From Proteobacteria bacterium DTSAM18 (GTDB lineage: Bacteria; Myxococcota_A; UBA796; GCA-2862545): 64,000 nucleotides of DNA. Below are positions 43,126-52,567 of this stretch, piece after piece; positions within the stretch are counted from its first letter, which is position 1; every line of letters starts with the position of its first letter. The notes under the pieces are model-generated. The model ran no database searches. It worked only from the letters and a program-made list of their open reading frames with translations, and was not told where the DNA came from. The position numbers and the translations under genes are program-made. The DNA is taken from contig JARACJ010000014.1 in NCBI GenBank assembly GCA_028767165.1, positions 94,654 through 158,653 on the forward strand, given 5' to 3'.

Positions 43126-44073
43126 TCAGCTCAGGCGGTTGGCGATGTAGCGAAGCGGGCGCAGCACGGCCTCGGTGTGGGCCGCCGCGAACACCGCGGG
43201 CTGCTGGGCGGCGAGGACCTCGAGGCGGCCCTTGGGCTTGCCGTTCATCTCGATGAGCCAGGCGCCGCCCTCGTGATCGATGACGAAGTCCAGGCCGAGC
43301 TCGACGAGCTGATCGGACCTGGGCCGGTCGGTGAGGAACGCCATGAGCTGCAGGGCCTGCTCGTGCATGCTCCGCAGGGTGGCTTCGGTCAGGGTGGAGG
43401 CGGGCACGACCTCGGCGCCCCTCGCCCGGTTGACGACAGGATCGGTGGTGGACTGGCGCACGGCCGCAGGCAGGGTGACCCAGTCGCGCTCCGGATCCCG
43501 CTGCACCAGCAGGCGCACGCTCATGCCGGCGAGGCCTTCGGGAGGCTGGATGGCCTTCTGGAGCACCCAGTCTCCTTTGGTGGGCAGGGGGTCGCCGGGC
43601 CGGACCTTCAGGACGCCCTCGCCGAAGGCGCCGAACCGGGGCTTGAGGAACGCGACGCCCCAGGTGGAGAGCACTCCCTCGAACCGGGTGACCTCCGCGA
43701 CCTGTTCCGGCACGGCGAGACCCGCACCGAGGCAGGTCTGGTGGGAGGCCTGCTTGTCGCGGCACCGCTCCACGAATTCCTGCGGGTTGAACAGGGGAGG
43801 GTGGGACAGCTCCTCCATGAGGTGCGCGAACGCCTCGGGGTGTCCGAGCTCGGGGTAGCGGTGGTAGCAGCCGAGCAGCGGGGTCGGATCCGCCTGGATC
43901 CACGCGTCGCCCTTGGCTTCGAAGTGGACCACCTGGTCTTCCAGGGTGCCCACCAGTCGCACCGGAACGCCCTCGTCGGCGAGCGCGAGGGCGGCCCGCC
44001 CGAAGGCGGAGGCCGACAGGGGCCGCGTGGGCGCTTGTGGGCGGAATCTCAGGAGGATGCCGATGGGCAGCAT
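43126..44073 (-). CDS. ATP-grasp protein, YheC/RimK-like
   Basis: This 315-residue protein is a likely ATP-grasp ligase. It has a central 'FLKPRFGAFGEGVLKVRPG' segment, basic and Gly-rich as in the ATP-binding loop, 'VRLLVQRDPERDW', and a C-terminal 'LDFVIDHEGGAWLIEMNGKP' with Glu and Asn for magnesium. It is nearest by eye to the YheC/YheD family of spore-coat and D-Ala-like ligases. No substrate is evident. Its 3' end faces the DUF2203 gene with 16 bp between. Confidence 0.7.
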   Translation of the reverse strand: MLPIGILLRFRPQAPTRPLSASAFGRAALALADEGVPVRLVGTLEDQVVHFEAKGDAWIQADPTPLLGCYHRYPELGHPEAFAHLMEELSHPPLFNPQEFVERCRDKQASHQTCLGAGLAVPEQVAEVTRFEGVLSTWGVAFLKPRFGAFGEGVLKVRPGDPLPTKGDWVLQKAIQPPEGLAGMSVRLLVQRDPERDWVTLPAAVRQSTTDPVVNRARGAEVVPASTLTEATLRSMHEQALQLMAFLTDRPRSDQLVELGLDFVIDHEGGAWLIEMNGKPKGRLEVLAAQQPAVFAAAHTEAVLRPLRYIANRLS

Positions 44074-44156
44074 GGGGCTCCAGCAAATCGTGGGGTGTGG
44101 ATCGTCCGCCTCTGAGGTATCACGTGGCAGGCCCGACCCACACGTCTGGAGATGGT

Positions 44157-45026
44157 ATGACGCGCGCTTGGATCCCGGTTGTGATGACGCTCGGCTTGAT
44201 GGCCTGCGGTGGTGACGACGAGGATGACGCGGTCGCCACCGGAGATACCCATGACTCCGGTCCGACCGACACCGGCCCGACGGGCGCCACTGGCGAAACC
44301 GACGAGACGGGCGCGCACACCGGCTTCCCCGAGGAGTGGGAAGGCGGCACGCTGCCCGGCATGACCTGCGCCGAGACCCTCGAGTACTACCGGCCCACGC
44401 CCACGCCCACGCCCATCACCGACGACGAGTGCCGCCAGGAGGATGGCTCCGTCCTCATCGGCACCCGCGACGAGGAGGGCGACTTCACGGAGCTGCAGTC
44501 CGGCCAGGATGTCTACGCGGTCCACGGGGAGCAGGGCGGCTGGCACTACGAGCTGGCGGTCGAAGCCCGGAACACGCCCCAGCGCATCCGCATGGAGTAC
44601 CAGCTCATCGACATGGACACCTGCCAGCTCATCGGTGAGCTCGGCCGCAACGTCGCCCTGCCGATCCTGGGAGACGCCTCCCAGTGGGCGTGCGACGGCT
44701 GGAGCCAGGACAACCTCACGCTGCGCGACTTCTCCGGCTCCGACAAGCCCTGGGAGGTCTACTGTGGCCACCCCGTCCGGGTCGAGGTGCTCCTGAAGAA
44801 GGCCGGCACCGAGGACTACATCGCGGCGACCTACAAGGACTTCACGGCCCAGCCCGATCCCTGCGACTGCACCGCGTGCGGCGTCGAGCCGTCGCCCATC
44901 TGCTACGAGATCGTCGAGGGCGGACCGGTGGCCGTTCCGCCCATCTGCGAGCGCGACGACACCGGCGACACCTCCGACTCGGGCGGCCCGGTCGACACCT
45001 CGATGCCCCTCGACACCAGTCCCTGA
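44157..45026 (+). CDS. hypothetical lipoprotein with Asp-Thr-Gly linker
   Basis: This 289-residue lipoprotein has lipobox LMAC (Cys near 17). A linker of about 35 residues rich in Asp, Thr and Gly follows, then a compact domain with several Cys ('DPCDCTACGVEP'). It ends in 'DTGDTSDSGGPVDT'. No catalytic motif is recognised. Divergent from the ATP-grasp gene and convergent with the small membrane gene (8 bp apart). Confidence 0.7.
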   Translation: MTRAWIPVVMTLGLMACGGDDEDDAVATGDTHDSGPTDTGPTGATGETDETGAHTGFPEEWEGGTLPGMTCAETLEYYRPTPTPTPITDDECRQEDGSVLIGTRDEEGDFTELQSGQDVYAVHGEQGGWHYELAVEARNTPQRIRMEYQLIDMDTCQLIGELGRNVALPILGDASQWACDGWSQDNLTLRDFSGSDKPWEVYCGHPVRVEVLLKKAGTEDYIAATYKDFTAQPDPCDCTACGVEPSPICYEIVEGGPVAVPPICERDDTGDTSDSGGPVDTSMPLDTSP

Positions 45027-45034
45027 GGCGGGCC

Positions 45035-45406
45035 TCAGCCGCGCAGGAAGGTCGAGGCGCCCCGCAGGATGCCCGACCAGAACTCCGTGTAGAACCCGGA
45101 GCAGAACAGCCAGGCCTGCAGGAAGAAGGTGATGAGGGTGACCGTGACGCCGAACATGGTGAGGCGGTACAGGCGGTCGACCTCCGCCGAGTGCTCGGCG
45201 CTCAGGTACCCGGACGCCAGGTGCGACTTGTCCTGATCGACGAGGAACCAGCCCCACAGCACCATCAGGCCGCCGGGTACGGAGCTGCACGGAAGCCCGA
45301 CGATGGCGAGGAAGGAGCCGAGGATCACCAGGGCGCGAACGGCGCCGCTGCGAGGCCGTGGCGACGTGCCGTCGGACTGGAAGAGGTCGTCTACCTTGCC
45401 GGCCAT
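45035..45406 (-). CDS. small membrane protein, last gene of the cbs-plsB operon
   Basis: This 123-residue protein has hydrophobic segments at about 25-52 and 86-110, with a cytoplasmic basic N-terminus. The ATG at 45406 overlaps the plsB end by 16 bp, so it is probably translated together with plsB. It has no recognised motif; its neighbour suggests a membrane-lipid context. Confidence 0.7.
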   Translation of the reverse strand: MAGKVDDLFQSDGTSPRPRSGAVRALVILGSFLAIVGLPCSSVPGGLMVLWGWFLVDQDKSHLASGYLSAEHSAEVDRLYRLTMFGVTVTLITFFLQAWLFCSGFYTEFWSGILRGASTFLRG

Positions 45407-47982
45407 CCGCCCCCCAGGGCGCGGAGCCGCGCGGCGAATTCGGACAGCGCGGGCTCGATGGGGCGCAGCTTGTCGGACTCCTCGCGCAGGGCCCCGATGG
45501 CGAGGAGGGTCTTCGCGGCGTTGCTCAGGTAGGAGCTGCCGAGGGCTTCGGGCCGGCTGATGCGGTGGCTGCTGAGGTACTCGCTGGAGCGGGACAGGAC
45601 CGACTTGCTGAAGGCCTTGAGCTCCATGGGCTTGTCGGCCAGCAGGGTGGAGGCCTCCTCGGCGGTGAGGCGGTAGGCCTGCATCAGGAAGCTGATCATG
45701 CGGCCGAGCTCCCGCAGGCGCTCCTCGTCGGTGACCCGGTAGGCGCCGTCGTCGGCGGCTTCGAGGGCGCCGAACGCCACGAGGTCCACGAGGCCCTCCG
45801 CCACGAGGTCGGCGGCGGTCTCGTCCGGGTGGCGCACCACGTCGCGGGAGAAGGTGCGCAGCAGGAAGTCGACGTCGTCCGTCAGGGCATCGGCCACGAT
45901 GAGCCCGTCGCCCTGGTTCTGGATGGCCCGGCTGACGAGGGAGGCGGGCATGAAGAACTGCATCACCTGGTTCTTCTGGTAGTCCATGATGACGCGCTTC
46001 TCGTCGACCACCGACCAGATGCGGCCCTCGGGGCCGTCGAAGCGCTTGAGCAGCCCCTCGGCGGCGTACTTGTCGAGGGCCTCGTGCAGGGTCTGCTCCC
46101 AGGCCTCGTGGAGCGGGCGGGCGAACAGGGCGCTCTTGTGGTCGAGGAACTGCTGCAGGTGCAGGGCGCGGATGCGGATGCCATCGGTGGTGATGGCGCT
46201 GCGGTCGTGGCTCAGCAGGGTGAGGGCGAGCAGGGTGGTGGGCATCACCACGGCCTGTGTGCCCATGGCGTGGACGAGGCGCTCGCCGAGGGTGCGCAGG
46301 TGCTCTCGGCGGTCGGCTTCGGGGAGGTCGTCCCAGGGGCCCGGCAGGCTCTCGAGCCAGTGGCCCACGTCGATGCCGTCGGCCACGCGGACGTAGACCT
46401 TGCCGAAGCGGCTGTTGAGCACCTTGCGGGCCTTGATGAGCTGGCCCACGGACTCCTTCTCCTTCTCGGCGCCGGACAGCTCGGTGGCGTACACGCCCTC
46501 CTCGGCCACGCGTTCGTAGGAGACGTTCATGGGCAGCAGCACGTTGCGTTGGTGGGGGGCGCTGTTGGCGGTGGCTTCCGCGATCATCTGCAGCACGCCG
46601 AGCTTGGGCCGGAGCAGCAGGCCGGTGCGGGTGCGCCCACCCTCCACGAAGAACTCGACCGGGTAGCGGTGGCGCAGCAGCTCCCGCAGGTAGCGCTCGT
46701 ACACGGCCGCGTGGACCTCCTGGCCCTGGAAGCTGCGCTTGATGAAGAAGGCGCCGGCACCGCGGAGGAGGATGGAGACGGGCCAGATGGCGAGGTTCAC
46801 GCCCGCGACCACGTGGGGGATCATGAGGTCGGCGTGGTAGAGCAGCCAGCTCATGAGCAGGTAGTCGAAGTGGGACTTGTGGGTGGGCGCGAGGATCACG
46901 GCGCCCTGCCGCATGGTGTGCCGGATGCGGTCGAGGTCTTCCTCGCGGATGTCGTAGCCCTGGTACACCCGGGTCCACAGGACGGTGGTGATGCGGCGGA
47001 GGAAGTTGACGATGGGCCAGGAGAAGTTGGCCGCGATGAGATCGAACTCCTTCTCCATCTTGTGCAGCACGTTGCCCAGCGAGCGCCCCGTGGTGTCGGC
47101 GATCTCCTGGGCGCGCTCCCGCATCGGCGGGTTGGCCAGCACGAGCTTCTTCAGCACGCGGCGGGGGAGCAGGGCGGGGCCCTGCACCGTGCGGGACTCC
47201 CGGCGCAGGTACCGGCGCATCATGCGGCGCAGGTAGGTGAGCTGCTTGGGGCCCTCCACGCGCTCCATGTAGGAGCGGATGTCGAGGGGCTCGCCGATCT
47301 GCAGGATGGGCTTGGTGGCCGTGGGCACGTACAGCTTGTACAGCTTGCGCCACAGCGAGGGCCGCTCCATCGAGCCGAGGAGGAAGTCCCGGACCGGATT
47401 GCCGGAGGTCTCCGTATCGGACGACCGGTTCCACAGGATCACCACCGGCACGAGCTGCACCGGGGCCTTCATCTCCTGCTGGGCCTCGAACACCGCGCGC
47501 AGGGGGTCCTTGTCTTCCGGGGGCACGTTGTCGGCGGGGTTGCGCTTGAGGAAGATGGCGATCGGGTCGCGGTCCATGACCGCTTCCTTCAGCCAGCCGG
47601 ACGCCAGGGCGTCCGGGTAGCGACGAGCCGAGAAGGCACGTCCGATCCGGTGGAAGACGCCCTGCCAGGCATCCTTGATGGGCTGCCAGTAGAACGTGCT
47701 GCGGCCGTTGGTCCACAGGGCACGGGGCAGGCGGCGGCGGTTGAGCACCGTGTTGAAGGCCAGCAGGTCGATGGTGGAGCGATACAGCAGCACGTAGACC
47801 ATCGGGCCCCGCTCGCTGACGCGGCGGAGGCGCTCGACGGAGTGCTCCTCGATGCGGACGCGGTCCATGACCGCCGAGAAGCCCATCAGGTGGTACAGCC
47901 AGCCGAAACGACGCAGCATCGGCGCCCGGAAGGACGCCGGATTGGGCTGTACACGTGGGCTCAGGGGCGCGTCGTCAGTCAC
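45391..47982 (-). CDS. plsB: glycerol-3-phosphate 1-O-acyltransferase
   Basis: This 863-residue PlsB attaches the first fatty acid to glycerol-3-phosphate at the inner membrane. The catalytic His-x4-Asp is H368-KSHF-D373 in 'LAPTHKSHFDYLLMSW', followed by 'GAFFIKRSF' (substrate block II) and 'FFVEGGRTRTG' (block III). The length agrees with PlsB of about 800 residues. GTG at 47982 is the start, GAGGA upstream. It overlaps the upstream lipoprotein gene by eight bases and the downstream membrane gene by 16. An odd pairing with transsulfuration genes. Confidence 0.95.
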   Translation of the reverse strand: MTDDAPLSPRVQPNPASFRAPMLRRFGWLYHLMGFSAVMDRVRIEEHSVERLRRVSERGPMVYVLLYRSTIDLLAFNTVLNRRRLPRALWTNGRSTFYWQPIKDAWQGVFHRIGRAFSARRYPDALASGWLKEAVMDRDPIAIFLKRNPADNVPPEDKDPLRAVFEAQQEMKAPVQLVPVVILWNRSSDTETSGNPVRDFLLGSMERPSLWRKLYKLYVPTATKPILQIGEPLDIRSYMERVEGPKQLTYLRRMMRRYLRRESRTVQGPALLPRRVLKKLVLANPPMRERAQEIADTTGRSLGNVLHKMEKEFDLIAANFSWPIVNFLRRITTVLWTRVYQGYDIREEDLDRIRHTMRQGAVILAPTHKSHFDYLLMSWLLYHADLMIPHVVAGVNLAIWPVSILLRGAGAFFIKRSFQGQEVHAAVYERYLRELLRHRYPVEFFVEGGRTRTGLLLRPKLGVLQMIAEATANSAPHQRNVLLPMNVSYERVAEEGVYATELSGAEKEKESVGQLIKARKVLNSRFGKVYVRVADGIDVGHWLESLPGPWDDLPEADRREHLRTLGERLVHAMGTQAVVMPTTLLALTLLSHDRSAITTDGIRIRALHLQQFLDHKSALFARPLHEAWEQTLHEALDKYAAEGLLKRFDGPEGRIWSVVDEKRVIMDYQKNQVMQFFMPASLVSRAIQNQGDGLIVADALTDDVDFLLRTFSRDVVRHPDETAADLVAEGLVDLVAFGALEAADDGAYRVTDEERLRELGRMISFLMQAYRLTAEEASTLLADKPMELKAFSKSVLSRSSEYLSSHRISRPEALGSSYLSNAAKTLLAIGALREESDKLRPIEPALSEFAARLRALGGGWPAR

Positions 47983-48262
47983 CTGTGTCCTCGGGGGTCA
48001 TGCCTGTGGGTTCGTCCGTCAGGCCGGAGTGTGCATCCGAAAATGTGTCGGATGTGTCTCCGGTATCGGCGGGAGGCCGCTCGGAGGGAGGGATGTAGGG
48101 GGTCCACCCCTCCGGCGTGCCGCACCCAATGTAGATCAGGGAGGGGTCGTCGGGGGACTGCCAGGCCTTGCGGGGACTGCACAGGGGTTCCGGCTCCTCG
48201 GGGAACAGACCGCACCCCGAGGAGAAGATCGCCAGCAGCGCCGCGAGACCCGGGCGGGTCAT
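47975..48262 (-). CDS. small lipoprotein in the cbs-plsB operon
   Basis: This 95-residue protein has a signal peptide with lipobox SSGC (lipid Cys near 17), a middle with three more Cys and an Asp/Thr-rich end. It overlaps the cystathionine gamma-lyase gene upstream by ATGA and plsB downstream by eight bases, so it is part of the transcript. Unknown function; a disulfide-bonded envelope protein is likely. Confidence 0.7.
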   Translation of the reverse strand: MTRPGLAALLAIFSSGCGLFPEEPEPLCSPRKAWQSPDDPSLIYIGCGTPEGWTPYIPPSERPPADTGDTSDTFSDAHSGLTDEPTGMTPEDTGD

Positions 48263-49434
48263 CCCTGCGCGTTCCTCGAGGCGTCGATGGCCTGCTGCAG
48301 ATCCGCGATGAGGTCGTCGGCGTCCTCGATGCCCACGGACAGGCGCACCAGGCCGTCCACGATGCCCAGGTCGGCGCGCTGGTCGGCGGGCACGGACGCG
48401 TGGGTCATGGTGGCGGGCAGCTCCAGGAGGCTCTCGACGCCGCCCAGGGACTCGGCCAGGGTGAACAGCCGGGTGGAGGCCACGAACTTCTCCGCGCGGG
48501 CCAGATCACCGGACAGCACGAAGGAGATCATGCCGCCGAAGCCGCTCATCTGCTTGGAGGCGACCGCGTGGTAGGGGTCGCTCTCGAGCATCGGGTAGTG
48601 GATCCGCTCCACCTCGGGGTGCTCGCTGAGCCACTGCACGATCTTCCGGGCGTTGGCCTGGTGGCGCTCCATCCGCACCGCGAGGGTCTTCAGGCCACGC
48701 AGGGTCAGGAAGGCATCCCAGGGACCGTTGACGCCACCGACGGCGTTCTGGATGAACGCGACCCGCTCGCCGAGCTCCTCGGTGGCACACACGACCATGC
48801 CGCCGACGACGTCGGAGTGGCCGTTGATGTACTTGGTGATGGAGTGCACCACCAGATCGGCGCCGAGGGTGATGGGCTGCTGGAAGTAGGGGGTGGCGAA
48901 GGTGTTGTCGACGGCCAGGAGCGCGCCGACCTCACGGGCCCGCTGGGCCACCTTCGCGATGTCCGCCACCTTCAGGAGGGGGTTGGTGGGGGACTCGAGC
49001 CACACCATGTCGGTGTCCTCGGGGATGAGGGAGGCCACATCCTCGGAGGTCAGGTCGACGAAGGAGAACGTGTAGCCGCGCTGGGCGAACACCTTGGTGA
49101 ACTGCCGGTAGGTGCCACCGTAGACGTCGTCACCGCAGACCACCTTGGCGCCGGGCGGCAGGATCTGCATCACGGCGGCCGTGGCGGCGAGGCCGGAGCC
49201 GAACGCGCAGGCCTTGACGCCCCGCTCGAGGCTGGCCATGCAGCGCTCGAGGGCCTCACGGGTGGGGTTCTGCGTGCGGCTGTACTCGTAGCCGGTGTGC
49301 TTGGCGGGCCACGACTGGGCGTAGGTGGAGGTCTGGAAGACCGGCTGCATCACGGCGCCCGTGACGGGCTCGTGGCGCTGGCCGCCGTGGATGACGCGGG
49401 TGGCGATGGCCTTGTCGTCGTGCTCGAGGGGCAT
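48259..49434 (-). CDS. cystathionine gamma-lyase/synthase family PLP enzyme
   Basis: This 391-residue PLP enzyme is of the Cys/Met metabolism family. The PLP-binding Lys is Lys201 in 'HSITKYINGHSDVVGG', and the N-terminal 'YSRTQNPTREALE' block carries the Tyr and Arg that touch phosphate. Immediately downstream of cystathionine beta-synthase with a one-base stop/start overlap, it probably acts as gamma-lyase to complete reverse transsulfuration (homocysteine to cysteine). Gamma-synthase is the alternative. Confidence 0.9.
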   Translation of the reverse strand: MPLEHDDKAIATRVIHGGQRHEPVTGAVMQPVFQTSTYAQSWPAKHTGYEYSRTQNPTREALERCMASLERGVKACAFGSGLAATAAVMQILPPGAKVVCGDDVYGGTYRQFTKVFAQRGYTFSFVDLTSEDVASLIPEDTDMVWLESPTNPLLKVADIAKVAQRAREVGALLAVDNTFATPYFQQPITLGADLVVHSITKYINGHSDVVGGMVVCATEELGERVAFIQNAVGGVNGPWDAFLTLRGLKTLAVRMERHQANARKIVQWLSEHPEVERIHYPMLESDPYHAVASKQMSGFGGMISFVLSGDLARAEKFVASTRLFTLAESLGGVESLLELPATMTHASVPADQRADLGIVDGLVRLSVGIEDADDLIADLQQAIDASRNAQG

Positions 49435-50816
49435 CAGACGCCTCCGGTGCGTGCGATGTGGTCGATGATGTCGATGCGGGACAGGACGCTGATGAGGTTC
49501 TTGTCGTCGTCGAACACGAGGGCGAGGCGGACCTTGCGGAGCAGATCGGCCATGACCGCGACGTCGGTGTCGAGGTCGACCACGCAGTAGTTGGCGTCTG
49601 CCAGATCACCCACGGTGGACTCGGAGGTGGGGCCCTTGTGCAGGGCAGCCTCGAGCAGGCGGGTCTCGTGGAGCACACCGACGACCTCGTTGCCACGCAT
49701 CACGGGCATCTGGGAGATGCCGTGGGTCTTCATCAGGCCGATGGCCTCCTGGGCGGAGACGTCGGGCGTGACGGTGATGGGCTTGCGGCCGGGCTGGGAC
49801 TTGAGGACGTCACGGACGGTGCCGAGCTTGTTGTCGTCTTCGAGGTAGCCGCCTTCCTGCATCCACTTGTCGTTGTAGATCTTGGACATGTAGCGGGAGC
49901 CGGAGTCGGGCAGGAGGATGACGACGTTCTTGCCCTCGGTGTCGTTCTGGGACAGCCACTTGACGGCACCTGCGACGGCCGCTCCGGAGGAACCACCCAC
50001 GAACAGGCCCTCCTCCTCGGCGAGGCGGCGGGTCATCTGGAAGCACTCCTTGTCGTTCACGCGGACGACGTCGGTGACGTGCTCGAAGTTGATCGTGCTC
50101 GGGATGAAGTCCTCGCCGATGCCCTCGAGGACGTAGGAGAAGGCCTCGGTGAGCTGACCCGTCTTGAAGTAGTCGTAGTAGATCGAGCCGACCGGATCGA
50201 CGCCGACGATGCGGGCGTCGGGGTTGCGCTCGAGGATGTACTTGCCGATGCCGGAGATGGTGCCGCCGGTACCGAGGCCCGCGATGAAGACGTCGACCTT
50301 GCCCTCGAGCTGCTCCCACAGCTCGGGTGCCGTGCTCAGGTAGTGGGCCTTCGGGTTGGACGGGTTGTGGTACTGGTTCGCGTAGAACGCGCCGGGGGTC
50401 TCGTCGGCGATGCGGCGGGAGACCTTGTAGTAGGAGCGGGGATCCTCGGGCGCGACGTTGGTGGGCGTGACGACCACCTTGGCACCGTAGGCCCGCAGCG
50501 CGGCGCGCTTCTCCTCGGACTGCTTGTCGGGGAGCACGAAGACCGTGTTGTAGCCCTTGACCGCGGAGACCATGGCCAGACCGGCGCCGGTGTTGCCGCT
50601 GGTGGCCTCGACGATGGTTGCGCCGGGCTTGAGTTCGCCGGACTCCTCGGCATCCTCGATGATCTGGATGGCGATGCGGTCCTTCACGGAGCCGCCCGGG
50701 TTCACGTATTCGAGCTTGGCGTAGATGTTGCCCTTGAGCTGTCCGGTGACGCTGTTGAGCCGGACGAGCGGCGTATTACCTACAGCTTCGATGACGTTGT
50801 TGTACACCTGCTTCAA
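49434..50816 (-). CDS. cbs: cystathionine beta-synthase
   Basis: This 460-residue enzyme joins homocysteine and serine. The PLP-dependent core has Lys45 in 'NPGGSVKDRIA', then 'SGNTGAGLA' and 'GLGTGGTISGIGKY'. Two CBS domains (about 335-455) end the chain and may bind an adenosyl ligand; the N-terminal heme part of animal enzymes is absent. It heads the five-gene operon. The 138 bp to the divergent ALDH-fold gene should hold the promoter. Confidence 0.9.
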   Translation of the reverse strand: MKQVYNNVIEAVGNTPLVRLNSVTGQLKGNIYAKLEYVNPGGSVKDRIAIQIIEDAEESGELKPGATIVEATSGNTGAGLAMVSAVKGYNTVFVLPDKQSEEKRAALRAYGAKVVVTPTNVAPEDPRSYYKVSRRIADETPGAFYANQYHNPSNPKAHYLSTAPELWEQLEGKVDVFIAGLGTGGTISGIGKYILERNPDARIVGVDPVGSIYYDYFKTGQLTEAFSYVLEGIGEDFIPSTINFEHVTDVVRVNDKECFQMTRRLAEEEGLFVGGSSGAAVAGAVKWLSQNDTEGKNVVILLPDSGSRYMSKIYNDKWMQEGGYLEDDNKLGTVRDVLKSQPGRKPITVTPDVSAQEAIGLMKTHGISQMPVMRGNEVVGVLHETRLLEAALHKGPTSESTVGDLADANYCVVDLDTDVAVMADLLRKVRLALVFDDDKNLISVLSRIDIIDHIARTGGV

Positions 50817-50953
50817 GTTGTCCTCCCGAGGGGGCGATGGGGCGTGGCCGGTAGCGATGGGACCCTAAGCGTTCCGGGTACTTGATGCACCCCTCGTGGA
50901 ACGCACGAGCCGTGGTAGGCTTGCCGGGCACTGAAGACCAGCATGGAGTCCGC

Positions 50954-52498
50954 GTGTTCGGAACCGGTGAACGCATTCTGCGCAAGGGCGACTATATCTG
51001 GGGCGCTTTCATGCGCTCCTCACAACTCGACGGCTACATCGTGGCCATGAACCCTGGCGAACGCTCCGATGTGCTCGGGCGGTTCGGGTTTTCCGCCACG
51101 GCAGTCGACGATGCCGTCGGTGCGGCGCGCGAGGGGTTCGCCACCTGGTCGCACATGCCCGTCGAGGCGCGCGTCCAGGCCATGAACGCGTACGCCGACC
51201 TCCTCGAGGAGGAAACCGATCTGCTGGCGGTGCTCATCACCCGGGAGACCGGCAAGCCCCTGTGGGAGGCCACCGAGGAGGTCATCCTGGCGTCCCGTGG
51301 CGTGCGCCTGCTGGCCCGGTCCACCGCTTCGATGACCGAGCCGGTGGTGCTCCGCAAGGACACGGCCTGGTCTTCTCCGACCCCCCACGGCGTCGTGGGC
51401 GTCATCTGCCCCGCGAGCTTCCCGCTGCTGATGCCGTCGCTGTTCGTGGCGTCCTCCCTGCTCACGGGCAACGCGGTGGTCTTCAAGCCCTCCAAGTTCG
51501 CGCCGGCGGTCGGGCAGGCCGTGGCCGAGCGCATGGATCGGATCAAGCTCCCCCGCGGCGCGTTCAACATGGTCCAGGGATCCGGGGCCGTCGTGGGTCG
51601 TCGTCTGGTCACGCACCCGGGGATCGACGCGCTGCTGTTCGCCGGCTCCTACCAGGCCGCGTGCGCCATCCAGGCCCAGACCTCGGGCCGCCCCGAGCTG
51701 CCGGTGTTCTACAACTGCGGCGGCAAGGGCGCGGGCATCGTCACCTCGTCGGCCAACCTCGATCGGGCGGCCTACGACCTCGCGGTGAGCGCGTTCCTCT
51801 CCACCGGGCAGCGCCACGACAACTGCGCCCGCACCTTCATCGTGAAGGAGCACTTCGATGCCTTCTGCGAGAAGGTCACCGAGCTCGGTCAGCACCTCAA
51901 GGTGGGCTACGGCTTCGATGAAGACATCTTCATGGGCCCCATGAGCTCCGACATCGCGCGCAAGGGCTACTTCGACCAGGTGCGTGCGCTGCGCTCCGAG
52001 GGCCACATGCCCATCCTGGAGGCCGGTCCCGCGCATGTGCCCGGGCACAAGGGCTTCTACGCCCGTCCGGCCATGCACTGGGTGCAGGGTGCCGCCAAGC
52101 TGGTCGACGAGCCCGTGGGCCCCAACATGCTCGTGTACTGCGTCGACGACTGGGAAGAGGCCGTCGAGCTGCACGAGAAGATGGCCTTCCGGCGCTGTGT
52201 GGCGGTGTACGGCGATGCCGCCGGCAGCCAGACCCGCGAGCTGATCTCCCGCCTCACCACCGGCTACGTGTCGGTCAACCGTGGCACGGTGGGCTCGCCG
52301 CTGCAGCTGGCCGCCGCCGGCCGTGGCCGCGCCAGCCGGGGCGTGCCGCCGGGCCTCGATCTGCTCCGCTTCCTGGTGGTGCCCCGGTCGGTCTACATCG
52401 ACAACCGTCCGTTCGACGGCAGCCGCAGCGTGCCGGGCCTGCAGGGCCCCCTCATGGCGGAAGAGGCCCAGGAAGAAGAGGTCACCGCGCCCACCTGA
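50954..52498 (+). CDS. aldehyde-dehydrogenase-fold protein without catalytic residues
   Basis: This 514-residue protein (GTG start at 50954, GGAG upstream) aligns along its length with AstD-like aldehyde dehydrogenases ('KGDYIWGAF', 'NPGERSDVLGRF'). The cofactor Lys is kept in 'FKPSKF'. Three active-site residues differ: the Asn of PYNFP is Ser155 (CPASFP), the Glu of ELGGK is Asn254 (YNCGGK), and the Cys of GQRC is His288 (GQRHDNC). Activity as a dehydrogenase is unlikely; it may bind NAD or act as a scaffold. An upstream ATG at 50885 is possible. Confidence 0.75.
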   Translation: MFGTGERILRKGDYIWGAFMRSSQLDGYIVAMNPGERSDVLGRFGFSATAVDDAVGAAREGFATWSHMPVEARVQAMNAYADLLEEETDLLAVLITRETGKPLWEATEEVILASRGVRLLARSTASMTEPVVLRKDTAWSSPTPHGVVGVICPASFPLLMPSLFVASSLLTGNAVVFKPSKFAPAVGQAVAERMDRIKLPRGAFNMVQGSGAVVGRRLVTHPGIDALLFAGSYQAACAIQAQTSGRPELPVFYNCGGKGAGIVTSSANLDRAAYDLAVSAFLSTGQRHDNCARTFIVKEHFDAFCEKVTELGQHLKVGYGFDEDIFMGPMSSDIARKGYFDQVRALRSEGHMPILEAGPAHVPGHKGFYARPAMHWVQGAAKLVDEPVGPNMLVYCVDDWEEAVELHEKMAFRRCVAVYGDAAGSQTRELISRLTTGYVSVNRGTVGSPLQLAAAGRGRASRGVPPGLDLLRFLVVPRSVYIDNRPFDGSRSVPGLQGPLMAEEAQEEEVTAPT

Positions 52499-52519
52499 TG
52501 CCTCGCGCCTCGCGCCGAC

Positions 52520-52553
52520 GGGCCCGGCCTCCGCTCACGCGGGCGCCGGGCCC
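52520..52553. terminator. hairpin between convergent genes
   Basis: GGGCCCGGC pairs with GCCGGGCCC around a 16-base loop, between the ALDH-fold and histidine kinase stops. No T tract; likely a shared transcription end. Confidence 0.55.
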
Positions 52554-52567
52554 TCGTCGTCTGGGGC

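Noticed and set aside
45358..49590. A 1410-codon open frame on the plus strand
   Set aside because: It lies antisense to plsB, the lipoprotein and cystathionine gamma-lyase genes; its Gly/Val/Leu/Glu-rich composition is typical of GC-driven shadows and there is no ribosome site.
50885..50953. Upstream ATG start for the ALDH-fold gene
   Set aside because: No ribosome site; GTG at 50954 has GGAG at proper spacing. Kept only as an alternative.
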